Below are positions 58,047 through 64,000 of a stretch of 64,000 nt of DNA, piece by piece (position 1 is the stretch's first letter; each line of letters opens with the position of its first letter). The notes under the pieces were generated by a model, which searched no databases, was not told the origin of the DNA, and saw nothing but the letters and a program-made list of their open reading frames with translations. The stretch comes from Acinetobacter sp. ANC 4169 (lineage in GTDB: Bacteria > Pseudomonadota > Gammaproteobacteria > Pseudomonadales > Moraxellaceae). The stretch covers positions 8,287-72,286 of the forward strand of contig NZ_NEGE01000010.1 in NCBI RefSeq assembly GCF_002135355.1, given 5' to 3'. The position numbers were made by a program, and so were the translations under genes.

Positions 58047-58463
58047 TTATTGCTGGGGTGGTATCGAATAAGTACCTACCGCATGTGCAATGGGTTCATC
58101 CAGATCAATAGAATATAACCATACGTCACCGACAATGAGGGCTTTACCCACTTTCATTAATTGGCACACTGCACGAATATCCTGTGCTGCGGTCGGTTTT
58201 CTTAAAAAATTAACGGATAAACTGGTCGTGACAGCCAGCGCAACGATACCGATTTCACCCAGTATCGCAATATAAAGTGCATAATCGGCAGCAGTCATCA
58301 TGGTCGGCCCAGACACCGTACCTCCAGGTCTTAAATCTGCACTCCCCACATGATAAATAATGGATGCGCCTTTTTCAGTGACTGTTTCTATTTCGCATTT
58401 TTCCAGACTTTGCGGAAATTCATGTTGCAAAAAATCAATAATTTCGGCTTTATTACTTTTCAT
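58047..58463 (-). CDS. PaaI-family hotdog thioesterase
   Basis: 138 residues, a single hotdog fold. The PaaI-type core reads LRPGGTVSGPTMMTAADYALYIAIL, the helix with the conserved GP and Asp, followed by VNFLRKPTAAQDIRAVCQLMKVGKALIVGDVWLY. Such enzymes hydrolyse aromatic or acyl-CoA esters; the natural substrate is unknown. It follows tmk on the same strand, separated by a hairpin. Confidence 0.8.
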   Translation of the reverse strand: MKSNKAEIIDFLQHEFPQSLEKCEIETVTEKGASIIYHVGSADLRPGGTVSGPTMMTAADYALYIAILGEIGIVALAVTTSLSVNFLRKPTAAQDIRAVCQLMKVGKALIVGDVWLYSIDLDEPIAHAVGTYSIPPQQ

Positions 58464-58470
58464 TGTTTAT

Positions 58471-58512
58471 AAAAAATCTTCCATAATGTTGCCCACTATA
58501 GAAGATTTTTCA
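58471..58512 (-). terminator. intrinsic terminator of tmk
   Basis: AAAAATCTTC (58472-58481) is complementary to GAAGATTTTT (58501-58510) with a 19-base loop; T-run on the minus strand. Confidence 0.6.
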
Positions 58513-58536
58513 TTCAAACCCAATCGCTGAGAATGA

Positions 58537-59142
58537 CTACACCGATTGCAAACATGCAAGTGCCTGGCGAAATACCTGTTCAGGGTTTTGTGTAGCATCT
58601 AAACGCTTAATTCGCTCAGCCTGTTGTTCCCAAAGTTCCTGATAGCCAGACCGGACTTTTTCAAAGAAAGCGGCTTTTTCCTGTTCAAAGCGATCCAGTG
58701 CACCACGTTCACGCGCGCGTGCCATCCCCAGTTCAGTCGGCGCATCCAGCCAAAACGTAATATTGGGCATATGCGATACAAAATTGGCATTCAATAACTG
58801 CAATTTTTCTTTGCTTAAACCACGCCCTGCACACTGATAGGCAAAACTGGCATCGGTAAAACGGTCACACAATACAGTTTTACCAGCAGCTAATGCCGGA
58901 ACAATGACTTGTTGTAAATGCTGTGCACGTGCCGCATACATTAAGAGCAGTTCAGTATCATTAGCCATGCTTTCTTCATGGTTTACAGACAGCAATAACG
59001 AGCGGATTTGCTCTGCCATGGGTGTGCCACCCGGTTCACGCGTTAAGACGACGTCTTGACCTTGCTGAACAAAGTACTCATGGACTTTACCAATGAGTGT
59101 GGTTTTCCCGACACCTTCAGTGCCCTCAAAACTAATAAACAT
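58537..59142 (-). CDS. tmk: thymidylate kinase Tmk
   Basis: 201 residues from ATG 59142, five bases after GGAG; a GTG two codons upstream overlaps that ribosome-binding site. P-loop FEGTEGVGKTT at the N-terminus, the dTMP-binding DRF motif in CDRFTDASFAYQ and LREPGGTPMAEQIR are intact. It phosphorylates dTMP to dTDP. The gene follows mltG closely; holB, its common neighbour, is not present after it, which instead shows a terminator. Confidence 0.95.
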   Translation of the reverse strand: MFISFEGTEGVGKTTLIGKVHEYFVQQGQDVVLTREPGGTPMAEQIRSLLLSVNHEESMANDTELLLMYAARAQHLQQVIVPALAAGKTVLCDRFTDASFAYQCAGRGLSKEKLQLLNANFVSHMPNITFWLDAPTELGMARARERGALDRFEQEKAAFFEKVRSGYQELWEQQAERIKRLDATQNPEQVFRQALACLQSV

Positions 59143-59151
59143 CCCCACTCC

Positions 59152-60198
59152 TTAATTTTTTGAACGAATGACAGTTAAATATTCTTGCACAGCACGATTA
59201 TGCTCATCCAAACTTGCCGTAAATTTATGCCCACCATTACCGGTAGCGACAAAATAAACGTTATTCGAGTTGTCTGGGTGCATGGCAGCTTCAATGGCTT
59301 TCTGACTTGGCAATGCAATCGGAGTTGGCGGTAAGCCATTGTTGGTATAAGTATTATAAGCTGTTGGTGTACGCAAATCGGTGCGGGTGATATTACCAGT
59401 ATAACGATCTCCCATGCCATAAATCACCGTTGGATCGGTTTGCAGACGCATGCCTTGTTCCAAACGACGGATAAATACGCCTGATACCTGATTTAGCTCA
59501 CTATCCAGACTGGTTTCTTTTTCCACAATGGAAGCCATAATCAGTGCTTCATATTTATCCTTATAAGGTAAACCGCTGGCACGGTTGTTCCACGCCTTAT
59601 CCAAAGCCTTCATCTGACGCTTATATAGATCGGTCAAAATCTTCTTATCAGTTTCACCTTTGGCAAAGAAATAGGTATCTGGCGCAAACAGGCCTTCAGG
59701 ATGGCTAAACGGAATACCTAAAGCTTGCAGCATTTGTTCTTGAGGAAGATTCAACACTTCTTTGGTGACTAAATCATCTTTTTTCAATTGTGCAATCAGC
59801 TGTTTGAACGTGGTGCCTTCAATCACCAGAATACGGTTCATCTGTGCATTTTCAGCATTCGATACCAGTTGCATTACTTCACGTACTGACATGCCCTGAT
59901 GCACTTCATAAACACCGGCTTTCATGCTATCATGAATGATGAACTTTTGATAAAGCTTTAACACGACAGGAAAGCTGACTTTATCTTCCTTGGCTAAACG
60001 ATCAATAAACCCTGAATAGGTATCTCCGTCGTCAATGGCCAGCATCTGCTTTTGACCTTCCACAGGATAAGCTTTAAATAAGCTTGACCATAGGATCACC
60101 ACAATCAAAACCACAAGACCTGCAAATAGAACGACGAAGCCTTTAAATGGAAATGCGCTTGTTGCTTTCTTTTTTGATTTTTTTTTGCTGCTAGACAT
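59152..60198 (-). CDS. mltG: endolytic murein transglycosylase MltG
   Basis: 348 residues. A basic cytoplasmic start (SSSKKKSKKKA) leads into one membrane helix (about 17-42). The periplasmic YceG domain contains the catalytic glutamate in IMASIVEKETSLDSE and the conserved NTYTNNGLPPTPIALPS. MltG cuts nascent glycan strands and acts as a terminase for peptidoglycan polymerisation. The pabC-mltG-tmk order is the standard one; mltG starts one base after pabC ends and stops about ten bases before tmk. Confidence 0.95.
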   Translation of the reverse strand: MSSSKKKSKKKATSAFPFKGFVVLFAGLVVLIVVILWSSLFKAYPVEGQKQMLAIDDGDTYSGFIDRLAKEDKVSFPVVLKLYQKFIIHDSMKAGVYEVHQGMSVREVMQLVSNAENAQMNRILVIEGTTFKQLIAQLKKDDLVTKEVLNLPQEQMLQALGIPFSHPEGLFAPDTYFFAKGETDKKILTDLYKRQMKALDKAWNNRASGLPYKDKYEALIMASIVEKETSLDSELNQVSGVFIRRLEQGMRLQTDPTVIYGMGDRYTGNITRTDLRTPTAYNTYTNNGLPPTPIALPSQKAIEAAMHPDNSNNVYFVATGNGGHKFTASLDEHNRAVQEYLTVIRSKN

Positions 60199-60199
60199 A

Positions 60200-61012
60200 T
60201 TAATGAATCTGATCTAATTGAAGAATATTAAAGAGTTCAATACAGGGTTGAACATTCAAAGCTTGCTGGTTAAGTTCAGTCACAAGTTTCATTGGACTTA
60301 AGGCATTACAGAAAAACAGGCTTTCAAATTTTGAGATGTCATCCATATCAATAAAACGCTGTTCACAGTGAATGCCATGCTGCTGCATCCGGGACAAAAT
60401 TTCCGCCCGCATCACACCATGGACGCCATTATAACGAAGTTCTGGCGTAATCCATGTATTGTTTAAACGAATGAAACAATTACTGCTTACTCCTTCAACA
60501 ACAGTACCTTGTACATCGGTCACTAAAGCTTCTGCCCAGCCGCGTTGCTCGGCTTCATGTTTTAACAATACCTGTTCCAGACGGTTCAGGCTTTTTAATC
60601 CCACCAAAGCAGGCATACTGAGGCCCAAAGCTTGCTGCAATACACCAGACTTAATTTTTTCAATCTGGAAATCATCCACCACCTGAGGATAAAAAAATAC
60701 CCAAAGATCCGCAGGATGATCAGGCAAGCTATAACCGCGCTGCCCTTCACCGCGGCTAATGATTATTTTTAAGGTGCCATTCACCTGCAAAAATTGCTGC
60801 TGCAACACAGCCAGAGTTTTTTCAATGCAGCTTAAATCTGCTTGCAGCATCAGCCGTTCACAACTTAAACGCAGTCGTGCCCTATGCAGGTTTTCAAGTT
60901 CAATCTTGCCTTGTCGCACACGTGCAGTGGTAAAACATCCGTCACCATAATGGAAAGCCCGATCCAATAATGAAATTTCGCTGATTTGCTGTGCATTTTT
61001 AAAACATGGCAT
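60200..61012 (-). CDS. pabC: aminodeoxychorismate lyase PabC
   Basis: 270 residues, fold type IV PLP enzyme. DRAFHYGDGCFTTARV is the start motif; the catalytic lysine is K140 in GLKSLNRLEQ. VEGVSSNCFI binds PLP phosphate. It makes 4-aminobenzoate, the folate precursor, with PabA/PabB supplying aminodeoxychorismate. First gene of pabC-mltG-tmk. The upstream neighbour is divergent, so the promoter lies in the 167-bp gap shared with sbp. Confidence 0.93.
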   Translation of the reverse strand: MPCFKNAQQISEISLLDRAFHYGDGCFTTARVRQGKIELENLHRARLRLSCERLMLQADLSCIEKTLAVLQQQFLQVNGTLKIIISRGEGQRGYSLPDHPADLWVFFYPQVVDDFQIEKIKSGVLQQALGLSMPALVGLKSLNRLEQVLLKHEAEQRGWAEALVTDVQGTVVEGVSSNCFIRLNNTWITPELRYNGVHGVMRAEILSRMQQHGIHCEQRFIDMDDISKFESLFFCNALSPMKLVTELNQQALNVQPCIELFNILQLDQIH

Positions 61013-61070
61013 AACAGAACATCCTGTAAATGATGGCCTAGTTTAAAAACAGCGACATTAAATTAATAGC

Positions 61071-61108
61071 TTTTTTATTCATATCAAATTCATTTCTTAT
61101 TATTTTTT
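61071..61108 (+). promoter_or_regulatory. AT-rich conserved block upstream of the first sulfate-binding gene
   Basis: 38 bases beginning TTTTTTATTCATATCAAATT; the second gene has the same block at 62260-62297 with only three mismatches. Conservation upstream of both paralogues marks it as regulatory. An activator such as CysB is expected for sulfate uptake genes, but the motif is not specific enough for a firm call. Confidence 0.5.
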
Positions 61109-61179
61109 CAACAAAAAAGATAACGCTATCCTTCGCCTTGTTACAAAACATTAATAATTCAAATTCAAAGGATAGCAAA

Positions 61180-62184
61180 ATGCATTCATTAAAAATCGGG
61201 GTTTTAGCAGCTCTTATTTCCGCAACATCTTTTACTGCGCTGGCAAAAGACTTTTTAAATGTTTCATACGATCCAACGCGTGAATTATATGAAAACTATA
61301 ATAAAGAATTTGGCACATATTGGAAGAAAACCACAGGTCAAGACATCAACTTTAAACAGTCACACGGTGGTTCTGGTAAACAGGCACGTTCTGTAATTGA
61401 TGGTCTGGATGCCGATGTGGTGACTTTGGCACTTGCAGCAGATATTGATGCCATTGCAGAAAACTCAAATCTTATCCCTAAAAACTGGCAGAAACAGTTC
61501 CCGAATAACTCTACACCTTATACCTCTACTATCGTGTTCCTGGTACATAAAGGTAATCCGAAAGGCATTAAAGACTGGGGCGATTTGGTGAAAAATAATG
61601 TCGGCATTATTACTCCAAACCCTAAAACTTCTGGTGGTGCACGCTGGAACTATTTAGCGGCATGGGCTTGGGCAAAACATCAGCCAGGCGGTAACGATGC
61701 CAAAGCACAGGAATTTGTGCGTCAAATCTATAGAAACACCAAAGTTCTGGACTCTGGTGCACGCGGTGCAACCACGACCTTTGCTGAACGCGGTATTGGT
61801 GATGTATTGCTGGCCTGGGAAAACGAAGCGCATTTAGCCATTCGTGAACAACCGGGCAAATTTGAAATCATCACACCAAGCTTATCCATTCTTGCTGAAC
61901 CACCGGTTGCCATTGTCGAGAAAAATGCACAGAAAGATGGCAACCTGAATTTAGCCAAAGCCTACTTAAATTACCTGTATTCACCTGCAGGTCAAACCGT
62001 TGCAGCGAACAATTTCTATCGTCCGCGCAATGCCGCAGTATTGGCAAAATACAAATCCGTATTCAAACCTTTAAAGCTGGTCACGATTGATAAAGAATTC
62101 GGCGGATGGACTAAAGTTCAAAAAGCCCACTTTGAAAATGGCGGTATTTTCGACCAGATCGTGAAAGCCAATAGCACGAAATAA
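61180..62184 (+). CDS. sbp: sulfate/thiosulfate ABC transporter binding protein, first tandem copy
   Basis: 334 residues from ATG 61180 with AAAGGA upstream; the frame is open 14 codons earlier. A Sec signal peptide ([18 protein letters not shown]) precedes the mature binding protein, which starts [35 protein letters not shown] and [19 protein letters not shown] are the ligand-binding loops of the Sbp/CysP family. Expected ligand: sulfate or thiosulfate in the periplasm; the CysTWA permease genes are not seen in the window and may follow the last gene. The neighbour at 62363 is a close paralogue. Confidence 0.92.
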   Translation: MHSLKIGVLAALISATSFTALAKDFLNVSYDPTRELYENYNKEFGTYWKKTTGQDINFKQSHGGSGKQARSVIDGLDADVVTLALAADIDAIAENSNLIPKNWQKQFPNNSTPYTSTIVFLVHKGNPKGIKDWGDLVKNNVGIITPNPKTSGGARWNYLAAWAWAKHQPGGNDAKAQEFVRQIYRNTKVLDSGARGATTTFAERGIGDVLLAWENEAHLAIREQPGKFEIITPSLSILAEPPVAIVEKNAQKDGNLNLAKAYLNYLYSPAGQTVAANNFYRPRNAAVLAKYKSVFKPLKLVTIDKEFGGWTKVQKAHFENGGIFDQIVKANSTK

Positions 62185-62259
62185 TTTGAGTTCATCGATC
62201 AAAGCATCAGCTTTATGCATAAGGCTGGTGCTTAGAATATAAACCAAGCCTTCATTATC

Positions 62260-62297
62260 TTTTTTATTCATATAAAATTCGTTTTTTATTATTTTTT
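62260..62297 (+). promoter_or_regulatory. conserved upstream block, second copy
   Basis: 35 of 38 positions match the block at 61071-61108. It lies 66 bases before the start of the second sulfate-binding gene, so each paralogue carries its own regulatory segment. Confidence 0.5.
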
Positions 62298-62362
62298 ATG
62301 CATAAAGAATGGCGTTATTCTCTGCCCATGTAATGAAACATATTAAGAATATTGAGGTCCGC

Positions 62363-63376
62363 ATGAGCATTTCAGCAAAATTGAAACTTGGGGTTTTAGC
62401 CGCAGTCGTATCGACCTTTTCTTTGGGTGCTGCAGCAAAAGATTTTCTCAATGTATCTTACGACCCAACACGCGAACTGTATGAAAACGTGAATAAAGAT
62501 TTCAGCAAATACTGGGAAAGCCGTACTGGACAGAAAATTAACTTCAAACAGTCACACGGCGGTTCAGGTAAACAAGCTCGTGCGGTGATTGATGGCCTCG
62601 ATGCAGATGTCGTGACTTTAGCACTTTCTGCCGACATTGATGTGATTCAAGAAAAAACCAAACTGTTACCGGCAGACTGGCAAAAGAAACTCCCTCAGAA
62701 CTCAACCCCTTATACTTCTACCATTGTATTTCTGGTACGCAAAGGCAACCCGAAACATATTAAAGACTGGGGCGACCTGGTTAAACCGGGTATAGGCATT
62801 ATTACCCCAAACCCTAAAACCTCTGGCGGTGCACGCTGGAACTATTTAGCGGCATGGGCTTGGGCAAAACACCAAGCGGGTGGTAATGATAAAACTGCAC
62901 AGGAATTTGTGCGTAAAATTTATAAAAACACCAAAGTCCTCGACTCAGGTGCACGTGGTTCAACCACCACATTTGCTGAACGTGGCATTGGTGATGTATT
63001 GCTTGCATGGGAAAACGAAGCTCACTTAGCCATTCGTGAACAGCCGGGCAAGTTTGAAATTGTGACCCCTTCTCTTTCAATTTTGGCTGAGCCACCCGTG
63101 GCGATTGTTGAAAAAAATGCAGAGAAAAAAGGCAACCAATATCTGGCCAAAGGCTACTTGAATTTCCTTTACTCGCCACGCGGCCAGCAAATTGCGGCTG
63201 AAAATTTTTACCGTCCACGCGACGAAAAAACCTTGGCTCAATACAGCAAGGTATTTAAGCCATTAAAACTGGTCACCATCGATCAGGAATTTGGCGGCTG
63301 GAGCAAAGTTCAAAAAGCGCACTTTGAAAATGGTGGTGTATTTGACCAGATCGTGAAAGCCAATAGTGCAAATTAA
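62363..63376 (+). CDS. sulfate/thiosulfate ABC transporter binding protein, second tandem copy
   Basis: 337 residues from ATG 62363 (GAGG upstream). Signal peptide [20 protein letters not shown], then [19 protein letters not shown], the same start as the first copy. The loops [16 protein letters not shown] and [19 protein letters not shown] are almost unchanged. Differences cluster in surface positions, so both copies probably bind related oxyanions. The pair could divide sulfate and thiosulfate, as Sbp and CysP do in E. coli (inference). It is 27 bp upstream of a serine hydrolase gene. Confidence 0.9.
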   Translation: MSISAKLKLGVLAAVVSTFSLGAAAKDFLNVSYDPTRELYENVNKDFSKYWESRTGQKINFKQSHGGSGKQARAVIDGLDADVVTLALSADIDVIQEKTKLLPADWQKKLPQNSTPYTSTIVFLVRKGNPKHIKDWGDLVKPGIGIITPNPKTSGGARWNYLAAWAWAKHQAGGNDKTAQEFVRKIYKNTKVLDSGARGSTTTFAERGIGDVLLAWENEAHLAIREQPGKFEIVTPSLSILAEPPVAIVEKNAEKKGNQYLAKGYLNFLYSPRGQQIAAENFYRPRDEKTLAQYSKVFKPLKLVTIDQEFGGWSKVQKAHFENGGVFDQIVKANSAN

Positions 63377-63403
63377 TAGCGTTCGATAGACAGGAGCATC
63401 GAC

Positions 63404-64000
63404 ATGATTCATACCGTAATTGTTCCGGGTGTAGGTGGCAGTGAATCTGCGCACTGGCAATCTTGGTTACAACGACAACTCATGTCATGCTCTCGTGTGC
63501 AACAACAGGACTGGAACAAGCCTGTGTTACAAAACTGGATTGCCGAATTTGTCAACACAGTAGCACCGATCCAAAACAGCATCCAGATTGTTGCACATAG
63601 TTTTGGTTGTTTAACCACTGTGGCAGCATTAGCCCAGCACCCGGAATTAAATCAAAAAATTAAAAATTTGATTCTGGTTGCACCGGCCAATCCAGCCCGT
63701 TTTGGTGAAGCTGGTTTTTCGCGAGATAGCCAGCAAGATTATCAACACTATTTTCACCAACTTAAAATTGCCGTGCCAACAACACTGCTGATTAGTGAAA
63801 ATGATCCCTGGTTAAATTTTGAAGATGCCCAGCAACTTGCGCAAGTATGGAAGCTGAGTCCAATTAACCTGGGGCAGGTTGGACATATTAATGTTGCTTC
63901 CGGTTTTGGACCTTTTCCTGAAATTTATGATTATTTAATTTCAGAAAATGTGTTGCACCATATCAATTTTACTGATGAGAACAAGTGCTTTTTTAAATTT
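63404..64000 (+). CDS. alpha/beta hydrolase, RBBP9/YdeN-like (runs past window end)
   Basis: 199 codons from ATG 63404 (AGGAGC upstream) with no stop before the window ends, so it is incomplete. Short alpha/beta-hydrolase: the nucleophile serine is S66 in AHSFG, the acid is probably the Asp in SENDPWLNFE, and the histidine in QVGHINVASGFGPFPE. The start motif VIVPGVGGSESAHWQSWL and the GHINVASGFG ending mark the RBBP9/YdeN family, serine hydrolases of unknown substrate. Only 27 bp after the second sulfate-binding gene, so likely in the same operon. Confidence 0.85.
   Translation, partial: MIHTVIVPGVGGSESAHWQSWLQRQLMSCSRVQQQDWNKPVLQNWIAEFVNTVAPIQNSIQIVAHSFGCLTTVAALAQHPELNQKIKNLILVAPANPARFGEAGFSRDSQQDYQHYFHQLKIAVPTTLLISENDPWLNFEDAQQLAQVWKLSPINLGQVGHINVASGFGPFPEIYDYLISENVLHHINFTDENKCFFKF

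Overview
The window looks like a chromosomal segment of an Acinetobacter species (Moraxellaceae, Gammaproteobacteria). The protein sequences of MnmA, RNase III, SthA and others read like Acinetobacter orthologues. The segment also carries the diaminobutyrate aminotransferase/decarboxylase pair typical of the genus, small families mostly seen in Moraxellaceae, and AT-rich intergenic DNA with many hairpin-plus-T-tract terminators. I saw no rRNA, tRNA or CRISPR array. The species cannot be fixed from the sequence alone. Gene functions below are assigned from motifs and remembered family resemblance, not from searches.

Layout. 1-5.9 kb: end of an aminotransferase, a LysR regulator, the surE-nlpD pair, two tandem small secreted paralogues, dacC and a gamma-carbonic-anhydrase-like protein. 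5.9-7.6 kb: an AT-rich accessory islet with a DUF4262 gene, the end of a lost insertion sequence, and an orphan Imm45-like immunity gene enclosed by two inverted 28-bp XerC/XerD sites of the Acinetobacter pdif type. 7.6-11.4 kb: nudJ-mnmA-hflD-purB. 11.4-14.8 kb: small uncharacterised genes, two of them tandem membrane paralogues, then sohB. 14.9-19.9 kb: pstSCAB on the minus strand, preceded by three 11-bp-phased Pho-box repeats. 20.1-23.0 kb: dat-ddc (1,3-diaminopropane synthesis). 23.5-34.7 kb: a SIMPL protein, a PAP2 phosphatase, proB-obgE, a divergent HxlR/NmrA-type pair, an N-terminally extended GAPDH, rarD, a lipocalin and uvrB. 34.9-43.9 kb, more accessory in character: a phage-related protein, a PAS-PAS-GGDEF protein, an OmpW-like porin, an MFS transporter with a tiny overlapping membrane ORF, a TauD-type dioxygenase, chrA and a cysteine-rich copper-binding protein. 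44-54 kb: sthA, lipA and the lepA-lepB-DUF4845-rnc-era-(lipoprotein)-recO-pdxJ-miaE cluster. 54-61 kb: thioesterases, a DegP-type protease, nadB, tmk-mltG-pabC. 61-64 kb: two tandem sulfate-binding proteins, duplicated together with their upstream DNA, then a serine hydrolase running off the end.

The most interesting signal is at 6.8-7.3 kb: a probable pdif module (inverted XerCD sites around one cargo gene) sitting among housekeeping genes. Such modules are known mainly from Acinetobacter plasmids. Five bases outside its left XerC arm lies a relic insertion-sequence end, the spacing reported for 'dif-hunter' insertion sequences. The cargo is an immunity-like protein without a visible toxin.
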